A model generated the notes under the pieces. That model worked only from the letters and a program-made list of their open reading frames with translations, searched no databases and was not told the DNA's origin. This document shows, piece by piece, positions 15,929-23,795 of a DNA stretch of 36,666 nt (the stretch's first letter is position 1; each line of letters begins with the position of its first letter). The translations under genes were made by a program, and so were the position numbers. Source of the DNA: a virus; the IMG/VR virus record IMGVR_UViG_3300009418_003638, positions 1 to 36,666 of that record, one strand, 5' to 3'.

Positions 15929-16263
15929 CAAAATTGAAAAATCACTCACATCCAATGGTTGTTTACACGGGAATAAAGACCTTTACCATTAAACAGAAAA
16001 CTTTAGATAAAGAAAGTTTGTATGGCTGTGTTGAATTTCCCAAATCCTTGCTTACGATTGACCCAAACCAGTGTGTGGAAGACTATAAAGGAACTCTCCT
16101 TCATGAAATCTGCCACATTGGATGGGAATTATTCGGTCTTGGGGACGATGATGAGATGCCCCAAATAGGCAACGAGTATCTTACGACTGTTACATCCAAT
16201 ATGATACAAATGTTGGCAGCACTAAACCCTGAATTATTCAAATACATACTTACTCATGAATAG
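15925..16263 (+). CDS. Putative HExxH metallopeptidase-like protein
   Basis: A 112-residue protein with LLHEICHIGWELFGL, a zincin HExxH motif (H60, E61, H64), and a later glutamate in GNEYLTTV (about E84) that could complete the metal site. It is small and lacks a signal peptide, so it is likely cytoplasmic, like the minimal metallopeptidase-like proteins of other phages. The substrate is unknown. It is embedded between helicase and UvsY-like genes with four-base and eight-base overlaps, so it is expressed with the replication set. Confidence 0.65.
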   Translation: MTKLKNHSHPMVVYTGIKTFTIKQKTLDKESLYGCVEFPKSLLTIDPNQCVEDYKGTLLHEICHIGWELFGLGDDDEMPQIGNEYLTTVTSNMIQMLAALNPELFKYILTHE

Positions 16264-16702
16264 TGTAATAGAAACTTATAACAACTTAGAAAACAAGTAT
16301 TTGCAGATTTCCAAGGACTACTTGGAAATCTCAGAGGACAACATGGATGAAGCTTTACAAAAGCATACGGCTTTATATGCATTCTTTGGAGGTGTGTTAT
16401 CATATTCCAAGAAGGTTACTAACACGGCAGAGATGGTCTTTGAGTATGCAGAAGCTGAAATGAAGGAAAAGAGGAGGGAGGAGCTGGCAGGCACTTCAAA
16501 GAAACCTACAGAGGGAGCTTTAAACGCATACGTACTAACGGTACCTTCTCTTAGAGAACTCAAAGCAAAAGTGTTGAATGCTCAGCATAGATATAATCTG
16601 GCTAAAAACATTGTAACTTCCCTAGATCACCAGAAAGACATGTTGGTTCAGATGTCTGCGAATAAACGAGCAGAGATAAAAATGATTTCTGATTTAGGTT
16701 GA
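16256..16702 (+). CDS. Possible UvsY-like recombination mediator
   Basis: A 148-residue, almost wholly helical protein. The pattern is a helix-rich N-terminus, a central block EMKEKRREELAGTSKKPTEG, then LNAYVLTVPSLRELKAKV, and a final helix with LDHQKDMLVQMSANKR. This resembles the arrangement of UvsY-type mediators, which load the RecA/UvsX recombinase onto SSB-coated DNA. Its size, charge and position close to helicase and SSB genes agree. No motif is diagnostic by eye, so this is a moderate inference; a general helical DNA-associated protein is the alternative. Confidence 0.5.
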   Translation: MNSVIETYNNLENKYLQISKDYLEISEDNMDEALQKHTALYAFFGGVLSYSKKVTNTAEMVFEYAEAEMKEKRREELAGTSKKPTEGALNAYVLTVPSLRELKAKVLNAQHRYNLAKNIVTSLDHQKDMLVQMSANKRAEIKMISDLG

Positions 16703-16705
16703 TTA

Positions 16706-16715
16706 CTATATAATA
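16706..16715 (+). promoter_or_regulatory. Putative promoter, CTATATAATA
   Basis: CTATATAATA follows the UvsY-like gene and contains TATAAT at 16709-16714, six bases before the ATG at 16721. It fits the spacing of the other TATAATA elements in the window. There is no hairpin here. Evidence is the recurrence alone. Confidence 0.35.
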
Positions 16716-16720
16716 ATGAA

Positions 16721-16825
16721 ATGTGGAAGAGTATAGTAGCTCAATTAAATCGATCAATTTTAAGTAACTGGAAGTGGCTTTTCGCAGGGCTCTCTGGATT
16801 GGTTGTAGGCCGATTCTTCCTCTAG
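16721..16825 (+). CDS. 34-residue membrane peptide
   Basis: A short frame in the gap between two larger genes encodes a 34-residue peptide. It starts MWKSIVAQLNRS, an amphipathic stretch, and ends WLFAGLSGLVVGRFFL, a hydrophobic segment with GxxG and GxxxG spacing suited to helix packing in a membrane. It starts six bases after a TATAAT element. Possible roles are a small holin-like or membrane-targeting peptide, but nothing proves it is expressed. Confidence 0.4.
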   Translation: MWKSIVAQLNRSILSNWKWLFAGLSGLVVGRFFL

Positions 16826-16842
16826 CCTCAATTTTATAAATT

Positions 16843-17715
16843 ATGCCTGGACTTGTACCTGTTGTTAATTCTTCTTTTTCAAATTGGAATCTCTCTGGTG
16901 GAGGTGGTGATGGTTGGTGGACTAGTGGGATCTCCCCCGTTTCCAGTGTTTCTGGACTCTCTCCTACTGGTGTAAATACCTCGGGTCCCTGGTTTATTGA
17001 AGACCAGACAATGAGTATCTACTATGCACGAGTTCCAATATCTCAACGCGATACGCTTCCTAATAGAGACGTTACTTTGAGTTCTGTTGATACGTCAGCC
17101 TTAGGAAAGGTTGGTAACATCGGAGGTACTTTCGTTCTTGCCAGTGTTATTGGAAGATGTACAGGGACTGTTGTTAAATATGTTTTTGGTGGGCCATACA
17201 TACAACCCCAAAAATTTCAGCTAGACGCTAATGAAAAGGATTACCAAGGTGTATCGTACGGAAGTGTCTCTGCGGGAAATATGGGACCCGGAGGTAATAT
17301 TTCCACAAGTCAACCGTTTTATCAACGTCGTTTAGCAAGGGCTGGTGATGTAGACTATACAGAAAATTGTTTTAGGGGGTTTACTTATCAAATAGTCGAT
17401 AGCTACCCAGTTGGGACAGGTCAGACTATGTTTATGAATAGGCATAAAAAATGGATAGGATGGGGAAACCAGGGTAGTCTTACTACATTCCTTGGTGAGT
17501 GCGCCGGAATTGATTTTTACGATCCCGAGTTGGAGAGATCTGGTGCTTACAGTACGTCACAAGATTACCCAGTGGACGCACGAGTGTTTACAGATAGTTG
17601 TGGATCGAGATTGAGGGATGGCAGACTTTGGGATTTTAAACTTAAGGGTATTACCACAGACGGAGCCATTGTTGCCTTGACGCATTATGATGTTACCCGT
17701 CATGATTATAGTTAA
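16843..17715 (+). CDS. Glycine/serine-rich protein of unknown function, possibly virion-associated
   Basis: A 290-residue protein I do not recognise. The first 50 residues are rich in G, S, P and W (NLSGGGGDGWWTSG). The middle holds predicted beta strands with many glycines, and the C-terminus has YDPELERSG and DGRLWDFKLKG. There is no signal peptide or membrane segment. The look is that of a beta-rich structural or fibre-associated protein rather than an enzyme. It stands among replication genes and is bounded by its own upstream AT-rich element and a downstream hairpin, so it may be expressed separately (late). Function is not assigned. Confidence 0.7.
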   Translation: MPGLVPVVNSSFSNWNLSGGGGDGWWTSGISPVSSVSGLSPTGVNTSGPWFIEDQTMSIYYARVPISQRDTLPNRDVTLSSVDTSALGKVGNIGGTFVLASVIGRCTGTVVKYVFGGPYIQPQKFQLDANEKDYQGVSYGSVSAGNMGPGGNISTSQPFYQRRLARAGDVDYTENCFRGFTYQIVDSYPVGTGQTMFMNRHKKWIGWGNQGSLTTFLGECAGIDFYDPELERSGAYSTSQDYPVDARVFTDSCGSRLRDGRLWDFKLKGITTDGAIVALTHYDVTRHDYS

Positions 17716-17731
17716 AAAAACTATTAATTAG

Positions 17732-17742
17732 TACTATAATAA
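17732..17742 (+). promoter_or_regulatory. Putative promoter upstream of SSB, TACTATAATAA
   Basis: TACTATAATAA is identical over its first ten bases to the element at 1585. As there, it runs straight into the left arm of a 12-bp hairpin. No ATG follows at five bases here; the SSB start codon is 47 bases further on. It would give a transcript beginning with a stable stem. Confidence 0.4.
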
Positions 17743-17767
17743 GGGGGACAGATTTCTGTCCCCCTTA
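17740..17767 (+). terminator. 12-bp GC-rich hairpin between unknown gene and SSB
   Basis: TAAGGGGGACAG (17740-17751) and CTGTCCCCCTTA (17756-17767) pair perfectly around a four-base loop ATTT, followed by AAATTTTTAA. The strong stem and short U-rich tail suit a Rho-independent terminator for the upstream gene. Because the left arm follows a TATAATA element directly, it could instead be a 5' stabilising stem on the SSB messenger. Both functions may be combined. Confidence 0.55.
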
Positions 17768-17788
17768 AATTTTTAACTGTAAATTAAC

Positions 17789-18529
17789 ATGGTAAACTTA
17801 GACCAACTTAGAAAAAAATATGAACAAATTAATCGCACTAAATCGGACAACGATACCAGCGATTTTCTCAAAAAGTTTTTGATGATGAAAGAGGGTACGA
17901 CTGTAGTTCGTATCCTTCCTTCTAAATCCGAAGACGAAGATTTTTATGCAGAGACTGCCATCCATCGTATTGATGGCAGGAATCACCATTGTCCGCGTGT
18001 GAAAGGTAATGATTGTCCACTGTGTGATCTCAGCTACCAACTTTGGAATACCAAAGTGGACGAGAATCAAAATATTGCAAGACAAATTAAATCCAGTAAG
18101 CGTTTTTACATTAACGCCGTTGAACGAGATACGGGAGATGTCAAGATCCTTTCCATGGGAGTGAAACTTTTCAGTAAGATTTTAGACTGCTTCTTTGACG
18201 AAGATTACGGAGATATCACCGACGTTAAAGAGGGACATGATTTCAAAATCGTTAAGGATATCCAAGGTCAATGGCCTAATTATGATAAGTCTTCTCCAAA
18301 GCCCAAGAGATCTCCGGCTGGTTCTGCCCAGGAAATAGCTCAATGGTTCGACGAACTACACGATATCCATGGTTTGGTTAGAGTAGCCTCATATGAGGAT
18401 TTGAAGAAGATGGCTCTTAGCATTATCGGAGAGAGAGATTCTACAAATACACCCGACCCAATGCCCAAAGAAGACAGTGATGATGAGGGAGACTATCTAT
18501 CTCATCTGAAAGGGTTAGGGAATGGTTGA
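17789..18529 (+). CDS. Single-stranded DNA-binding protein, gp32-like
   Basis: A 246-residue SSB that coats single-stranded DNA during replication and recombination. The N-terminus MVNLDQLRKKYEQI resembles the cooperativity arm of gp32. The zinc site is HHCPRVKGNDCPLC (H67, C68, C76, C79), inside an OB-fold core, and the C-terminus is acidic (PKEDSDDEGDYL), the partner-binding tail of SSBs. It is shorter than T4 gp32 (301 residues), as in many marine relatives. It has its own upstream promoter-like element and hairpin, fitting high expression. The first glycosyltransferase gene starts inside its last codons. Confidence 0.88.
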   Translation: MVNLDQLRKKYEQINRTKSDNDTSDFLKKFLMMKEGTTVVRILPSKSEDEDFYAETAIHRIDGRNHHCPRVKGNDCPLCDLSYQLWNTKVDENQNIARQIKSSKRFYINAVERDTGDVKILSMGVKLFSKILDCFFDEDYGDITDVKEGHDFKIVKDIQGQWPNYDKSSPKPKRSPAGSAQEIAQWFDELHDIHGLVRVASYEDLKKMALSIIGERDSTNTPDPMPKEDSDDEGDYLSHLKGLGNG

Positions 18530-19703
18530 TGAGTCTAATGACGATAGCAGGAAACGCAAGCTTAAGATACTTGCGTTTCCTGCTAATACGGGTGGATGTA
18601 GCTACTATAGAATTATCATGCCAATGGATAAGTTGGCAGAGAAATTTCCAGACGATGTAGAAATTAGGTTTAATTTTAATCCTTTAAAATGGGATGAGGA
18701 TACTAGGCAACCACCCAAAGAAGAAGTAGAATATGAGGATTTGGATTGGGCAGATATCATGTTCACTCAGAATATCGCTAACTATGGTCCTCAGTATATG
18801 ATAGACCTCTTTAAGAAATGTAAGGAGAAAAATAAATTCATTCATTACGATACTGATGACCTTTTGACGGATTTATATGCGGGTCATCGCTTAGAAGGTG
18901 TGTATAAGGAACAACGTCTGGATGAGCTTACGAAGGTTCTATATCACAATGCAGATCTAGTCTCTGTTACACAAGGTAAATTTGCGCAGAGGGTCGCTCC
19001 GTTCGTGAGAGGGTGTTTATGTGTGATCAAAAATGCAATTGATCATGACCTCCCGTGTTGGAACTTTCCTAGAGTAAAAGCGCCGAAAAAAGTGTGTAGG
19101 GTTGGGTGGGTAGGAGGCATCCATCACGAGCAGGATGTGAAACAAATTCCTACCATAGCCATGGGAGTAAATTCAAAAGTAGGTGCAGAGAGAGTTCAAT
19201 GGGGGTTCTACGGGAGACCAACCCTGGCTCCGGAACAGAAACGAGACTGGCAACAAGATGTGTGGGATTCTTACGAACGTCTCTTGACAAGGGGGGTCAA
19301 ACATAGGAATACATTTGTTTTTCCTGCTGCACCATCTCATATGTACGGAGCTATGTACAGAACTATAGACATTTCTATAGCTCCTCTGGAGTGGAATAAT
19401 TTCAATGACTCTAAATCGGAGATTAAGGCTATGGAAGCGGGTAGATACGGTATACCACTAGTGGCCACTAACTGCGGATGCTATGATGAGATAATTGAAA
19501 ATGGAGTTACGGGGTATCTCATTGATAAAGATAATCCGAAGAGTGAGTGGGTTAATGTTTTGTCTCGCCTTATCAAAGATAAAAAGCATCGCGTGGAGTT
19601 GGGGAATAATTTGAAACTTTTAACAGATGAACGCTTTAATATTAACTCCCATATAGGTGAGAGGCTTAAGTTATACAGGAAACTATTAGATGCAAAAAAG
19701 TAA
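18522..19703 (+). CDS. Glycosyltransferase, GT-B fold (family 1/4-like)
   Basis: A 393-residue retaining-type GT-B enzyme. The N-terminal Rossmann half contains ILAFPANTGGCSYYRI and MFTQNIANYGPQYM. The C-terminal nucleotide-sugar half contains VGWVGGIHHEQDV, ISIAPLEWNNF and the family motif SEIKAMEAGRYGIPLVATNCG, then ENGVTGYLI. Donor and acceptor are unknown. It is the first of fourteen glycan genes, and its ATG overlaps the SSB stop by eight bases. A 16-bp perfect hairpin begins about 24 bases into the coding region and could limit read-through from SSB. Confidence 0.85.
   Translation: MVDESNDDSRKRKLKILAFPANTGGCSYYRIIMPMDKLAEKFPDDVEIRFNFNPLKWDEDTRQPPKEEVEYEDLDWADIMFTQNIANYGPQYMIDLFKKCKEKNKFIHYDTDDLLTDLYAGHRLEGVYKEQRLDELTKVLYHNADLVSVTQGKFAQRVAPFVRGCLCVIKNAIDHDLPCWNFPRVKAPKKVCRVGWVGGIHHEQDVKQIPTIAMGVNSKVGAERVQWGFYGRPTLAPEQKRDWQQDVWDSYERLLTRGVKHRNTFVFPAAPSHMYGAMYRTIDISIAPLEWNNFNDSKSEIKAMEAGRYGIPLVATNCGCYDEIIENGVTGYLIDKDNPKSEWVNVLSRLIKDKKHRVELGNNLKLLTDERFNINSHIGERLKLYRKLLDAKK
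18545..18585 (+). promoter_or_regulatory. 16-bp perfect hairpin at SSB/glycosyltransferase boundary
   Basis: TAGCAGGAAACGCAAG (18545-18560) and CTTGCGTTTCCTGCTA (18570-18585) are exact inverted repeats around a nine-base loop. The stem lies 15 bases past the SSB stop codon and within the first 22 codons of the next gene. There is no U-run after it, so it is not a classic terminator. It may act as a stability stem for the SSB messenger, a processing site or a brake on the glycan operon. Confidence 0.55.
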
Positions 19704-20523
19704 AATTAAAATTATTTCTGGATTCACAAATGCAGGGGGTTCCACGGTTGCTAATGTTAATTTATGTAACCTTTTTAATGAGAGGGGACTGGATTGTACT
19801 TTTTACGGTCCTGAGGCATGGCATCTAGACAAATGCAATGGGGATATTCTCAACTCACAGAATACAGCTGTAAATGAGGAAGGAGAAATTCTTCTCCTGC
19901 ACTATCTTAAGTTTCCTAGTCGGCCTACTGCTTCTAGAAAGGTTATCTTGACATGCCATGAGAAAGCTTTATTTCCCATTTCTTCCATACCCAGATTTTG
20001 GGACGATATTCATTTTGTTTCCGAACACCAGAAGAAATGGCACAGGGAGCCTGGTTTTATTATTCCAAATGTTGTCTCAAAATTAGAGCACAGCAAGAGG
20101 AAGCCTAAGAAAGTGGCTGGAATTATAGGAAGCATAGACAAGAATAAGAGAGTGCATGTCTCTATTAGAAAGGCTTTGGAGGAGGGTTATGAAGATATTT
20201 TGTTGTATGGGTTTATCAGTGATGAGATGTATTTTAACGCACTTGTTAAACCCTACGTAGATGAGGGTCTCGTCACTATGATGGGTCATGAAGATGATAA
20301 GCAGAAAATGTATGATTCCGTTACCAAGGTATTTCATTCTTCTCGCAGCGAAACTTTTAATTTTATAGTGCCCGAGTGTGAAATGACTGGAACTGAGTAC
20401 TGCGGGAGCGAATCTGCTAATCCTTTTTCCGATGAGAAAAATCTAAATATATCCTCTACACGTTATGAGATGACCAATGATGATATATTCGAGGCGTGGA
20501 TGAAATGTCTGGGAATCTCGTAA
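19690..20523 (+). CDS. Glycosyltransferase-like protein, GT-B fold
   Basis: A 277-residue protein that looks like a compact GT-B glycosyltransferase. It opens with IKIISGFTNAGGSTVANVNL, the glycine-rich loop of such enzymes. A mid region DIHFVSEHQKKW..IIPNVV follows, then VAGIIGSIDKNKRV and SRSETFNFIVPECEMTGTEY, the donor-binding half with its conserved glutamate. It is shorter than most family members. It overlaps the preceding gene by 14 bases and the next by 19. Donor and acceptor are unknown. Confidence 0.7.
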   Translation: MQKSKIKIISGFTNAGGSTVANVNLCNLFNERGLDCTFYGPEAWHLDKCNGDILNSQNTAVNEEGEILLLHYLKFPSRPTASRKVILTCHEKALFPISSIPRFWDDIHFVSEHQKKWHREPGFIIPNVVSKLEHSKRKPKKVAGIIGSIDKNKRVHVSIRKALEEGYEDILLYGFISDEMYFNALVKPYVDEGLVTMMGHEDDKQKMYDSVTKVFHSSRSETFNFIVPECEMTGTEYCGSESANPFSDEKNLNISSTRYEMTNDDIFEAWMKCLGIS

Positions 20524-21206
20524 CTATCTTATGCTCTAGTTACAACTCAATGGAGTGGGTTGAAGGGTACTGTGATGCAGTCAATTCTCAAATGTTGTCT
20601 GAGTTTGATCTTGTAGTTTGCGATGCAAATTCTGAGGATGGGTCACGTGAGTTTTTTAAAAATTATAAATTTAGAGAGGGGATCAATGTTATCTTCAGAG
20701 ATTACAAATCTCGTATAGGGGTTTATGATGCGTGGAATGGTGCTCTAGAGGAAACTAGAACTCCATATGTAATGAATGTAAATACGGATGACAGACTTTT
20801 TCCTGGCGCGTTGACCACTATGCTTGGATATGCAGTAACACGCCCTGATATTGATGTTTTTTACTCCAGGTGTTTAGTTACTGATGATAAAGATCATTCT
20901 AATATTGTTCAGTTGTACGACTGGCCTGAGTACTCGCATGAAAACATGCTAGGACAGTGTTTGTGTGGTCCTTTCCCCCTAGTAAAGAGGGATTCTTTGG
21001 TAAAGGCAGGAAAATTTAATCCTAAATATACCATATCGGGGGATTATGAAATGTGGCTAAGGATGTCCAAGAAAGGTTTCAGGTTCATGAAAGTTAAGGA
21101 ACCTATAGGAAGTTACTATTTCAATCCTACAGGAGTAAGTACTGACACATCTAGATTTGATGAGCACTTGAAGCAAGATATAGAAATTCGTGAGATGCAC
21201 AAATGA
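20505..21206 (+). CDS. Glycosyltransferase family 2 (GT-A)
   Basis: A 233-residue GT-A enzyme. It starts VTILCSSYNSMEWVEGY, then FDLVVCDANSEDGSREFF, the UDP-binding strand and loop of family 2, and then NVNTDDRLFPGAL with D95-D96 in the metal-binding position. SGDYEMWLRMSKKGFRF marks the acceptor-side catalytic region. I chose the ATG at 20505 over the in-frame GTG at 20496 because the family's first strand starts right after it. The gene is coupled to both neighbours by overlaps. Confidence 0.85.
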   Translation: MSGNLVTILCSSYNSMEWVEGYCDAVNSQMLSEFDLVVCDANSEDGSREFFKNYKFREGINVIFRDYKSRIGVYDAWNGALEETRTPYVMNVNTDDRLFPGALTTMLGYAVTRPDIDVFYSRCLVTDDKDHSNIVQLYDWPEYSHENMLGQCLCGPFPLVKRDSLVKAGKFNPKYTISGDYEMWLRMSKKGFRFMKVKEPIGSYYFNPTGVSTDTSRFDEHLKQDIEIREMHK

Positions 21207-22024
21207 TACCTGTGATAATGACAGAAAAGACTATACAATACAGTGAACATCTTAATGTCGCTGTAGAGCGTTCTAATTTTAAAAATCGTACCATTGTACT
21301 GGGAGACGAAGGTAACTTGCAGTGTGGTGCAGAGCATCACATGATGTCTGATTATTCATATAGAGCGAATAAGTTTGCGGAAGTGTATACACACCTAAAT
21401 TTCAATCCCGAGTGGATGGAGCTTTTGTGTTTTAAGAGATGGTTTGTAATACATGATTTCATGGAGAAACACGACATTGATGTTTGTTTTCACTGTGACA
21501 GTGATGTCTTGGTGTTTGTTGACGTCAATGAGGAGTATCATAGGTTTAAGCAATTTGAAATGACCTTGAGTGGACGTGTGAGTGGGCATACTGGGTTTTT
21601 TACTCGTAAGGGTCTTAAGAAATTTTGTGATTTCATGTTCAATGTGTATTCTGAACGTGGATATTTGTATGAGCTTTTTTGTACAATTTATGAGCTTAGG
21701 CAAAAGCACCAAGTACAGGGAGGAGTTTGTGATATGACTTTGCTAGGAGAGTATGCAAATCAGAATGCTCCAACTATTGGTGAAGTCTCTGTTGTTATGG
21801 AGGGCAGCGGTCTGTCGCCATTACCGTTTTTTGATCATCATTTACGCTGTGAGGAAGGAGATTTTGAAATGGTCAATGGGAAGAAAAATATATTTTTCTT
21901 AGACGGGCTTCCCTGGTGTAGGCAAGTTGCAGGACCTCGTGTTCCTTTTGCAACCATACACTTCCAAGGGGCCTTGATGAAGCCATTAATGAAGGAATTC
22001 AATAATAAGGCTCTCAAGACATGA
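21203..22024 (+). CDS. GT-A-type glycosyltransferase-like protein
   Basis: A 273-residue protein with FHCDSDVLVFVD (D99, D101), a DxD motif in a strand-loop setting typical of GT-A enzymes, preceded by FKRWFVIHDFMEKHDID. A late segment FFLDGLPWC and PFATIHFQG resembles the C-terminal metal-contacting part of this fold. I cannot place it in a numbered family. It lies in the four-base-overlap chain of glycosyltransferases, which supports the assignment. Confidence 0.65.
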   Translation: MIPVIMTEKTIQYSEHLNVAVERSNFKNRTIVLGDEGNLQCGAEHHMMSDYSYRANKFAEVYTHLNFNPEWMELLCFKRWFVIHDFMEKHDIDVCFHCDSDVLVFVDVNEEYHRFKQFEMTLSGRVSGHTGFFTRKGLKKFCDFMFNVYSERGYLYELFCTIYELRQKHQVQGGVCDMTLLGEYANQNAPTIGEVSVVMEGSGLSPLPFFDHHLRCEEGDFEMVNGKKNIFFLDGLPWCRQVAGPRVPFATIHFQGALMKPLMKEFNNKALKT

Positions 22025-22905
22025 TTTACATATCCTCTGTATTTGATAGAAATTACTTACACTACGGCATAGCATTGTTGGAATCTTTGAGATTCACATA
22101 CGGAAATGATTTTGAATTCCATTGTTTGTGCTTAGATGACAAGTCATTTGAGGTTATGAATGGAGTTTCTTCTCAGGCTATTCCATATGATATCAAAGAC
22201 TTAGAGAATTCTCATGAGGAGCTACTGGATGCAAAGATTACACGCCCGTACAATGAGTACTGCTGGACACTGGCTTCATGGTTCTCGAATCACCTTCTTG
22301 GCTCTGTAGATATTCCCCATATAATCTATATCGATTCTGACATCTGGTTCTTGTCAGACAGCAGAAGATTTTTTGAAGAATGTCTGGAAAAATCAGTCGG
22401 AATCCTAAGACACAGGCACATCTTAGAGGGGCACCCTGACGGTGGGTATAATGTGGGTGTTGTCTCATTTAGGAATGACGAAGTAGGGAAGAAGACTTTA
22501 GGGTGGTGGAAAGATTGTGTGTTGAAAAGGGAACCTCTGCACCTCGCCACGTGTGGGGATCAGAAATTCTTAGATGCTTTTCCAGATGTGGCTGGTAAAG
22601 GAAACATCAAGTTTGTAGATGAGAATTTTTCATATGGAGCGCCATGGACTTACAGGTTATATGGATGGGCAGACTACTTGCGAAGTGGAGATGTCCTGTG
22701 GGGGGGAGTTCTCCAACCACTAGTATTTGTACATTTTGCTAGGATACAGATTGATTATAAAACCAAAGAAGTAACTCCTGTAAGTGACCCAAGATTTTCA
22801 GTGCATACACTTAATGATGGAGTCTTCTCTATCCCAGAAGTTAGTTTGCTCTACCATCAGTATGCAGACAGACTCTTTAAAATAGACGATGAGTATAACC
22901 TATGA
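22021..22905 (+). CDS. Glycosyltransferase, family 8-like (GT-A)
   Basis: A 294-residue GT-A enzyme. It begins MIYISSVFDRNYLHYGIALLE, the start of the sugar-nucleotide fold. It then has PHIIYIDSDIWFL (D105, D107, DxD metal site), GYNVGVVSFRND and TCGDQKFLDAFP, matching the order seen in family 8-like transferases; a late VFVHFA contributes the final histidine. It overlaps the neighbouring genes by four bases on each side (ATGA). The acceptor is unknown. Confidence 0.75.
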   Translation: MIYISSVFDRNYLHYGIALLESLRFTYGNDFEFHCLCLDDKSFEVMNGVSSQAIPYDIKDLENSHEELLDAKITRPYNEYCWTLASWFSNHLLGSVDIPHIIYIDSDIWFLSDSRRFFEECLEKSVGILRHRHILEGHPDGGYNVGVVSFRNDEVGKKTLGWWKDCVLKREPLHLATCGDQKFLDAFPDVAGKGNIKFVDENFSYGAPWTYRLYGWADYLRSGDVLWGGVLQPLVFVHFARIQIDYKTKEVTPVSDPRFSVHTLNDGVFSIPEVSLLYHQYADRLFKIDDEYNL

Positions 22906-23795
22906 ACATTGCATTTGGAATGATTGTATTTGAAGGGGATTACGTCTTGAGACAGTCCCTGGAATCAGTATATCCTTTTGCTTCCCAAATATTGATTGCT
23001 GAGGGTCCCGTCAAGTACTGGCAAGAGCAGGGTAGGACTACGTCTACTGATTCTACGAATGATATACTAGAGAGTTTTCCGGACCCTGACAACAAAATTA
23101 AAATTGTTCATGGGCAGTTCGAAGGGAAGGATGATCAATGTAGGGCATATATGAAGTTCCTCGATAAAGATATTGACTACATCTGGAACCTAGATTCTGA
23201 CGAGGTATACAAGTCTGAAGATATAGAGAAGATAATTGAATTGCTGGAGAGGGAAAAGTATACGTCCGTTGGAGTTCAGAGTTGTTCATTTTATGGGGGT
23301 TTTACCAGTTACATCGGTGGGTTTGAGGAGAACGTAGATAACTTCCTAAGGATTTTCAAAGTGTACCCAGGCTGTACATGGGAGACCCATAGGCCTCCAA
23401 CTATAATAGCTCCGTCCGATGTCGTTACGCTCCCTAAAAAACATTTAGACAGTGACACACTCTGGGACAAGCACGGTGTCAGAATGTATCACTACTCGTA
23501 CGTATTTCCCACCCAAGTTAAGAACAAATTAGAATATTACAAGGAGAAGGTTAACAGGTACAATTGTCATCCAAATTATTTTAATGAGATTTACCTGCCA
23601 TGGATCACCGGAGATTCTGTAACAAGGATGAACGTTGAAAAATCATGGCGTGGTGTTCACGAATTCATTTCAAGAGATGACTCGTATACTAAATTTTTTG
23701 TTGGGGATCATCCAGAGCCTATTACTGCTTCCCTGACCGAACTTGAAAATAGAGTACAACATGAACTTAAATATTACACTGCGCGACAATCCTGA
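22902..23795 (+). CDS. Glycosyltransferase family 2-like
   Basis: A 297-residue GT-A protein. It has an N-terminal strand MNIAFGMIVFEGDYVLRQ and a FASQILIAEGP segment. WNLDSDEVYKSED (D98, D100, E101) is the DxD metal-binding motif with a neighbouring acidic residue, as in family 2 enzymes that act on surface glycans. The C-terminal part contains HYSYVFPTQVKNKLEYY. It is coupled by a four-base overlap upstream and a 35-base overlap downstream. Donor and acceptor are unknown. Confidence 0.72.
   Translation: MNIAFGMIVFEGDYVLRQSLESVYPFASQILIAEGPVKYWQEQGRTTSTDSTNDILESFPDPDNKIKIVHGQFEGKDDQCRAYMKFLDKDIDYIWNLDSDEVYKSEDIEKIIELLEREKYTSVGVQSCSFYGGFTSYIGGFEENVDNFLRIFKVYPGCTWETHRPPTIIAPSDVVTLPKKHLDSDTLWDKHGVRMYHYSYVFPTQVKNKLEYYKEKVNRYNCHPNYFNEIYLPWITGDSVTRMNVEKSWRGVHEFISRDDSYTKFFVGDHPEPITASLTELENRVQHELKYYTARQS

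Noticed and set aside
23400-23410. ACTATAATAG as a promoter inside a glycosyltransferase gene
   Set aside because: It matches the element but lies in mid-gene with no start codon or RNA feature downstream; it is kept as a warning about background matches in AT-rich DNA.
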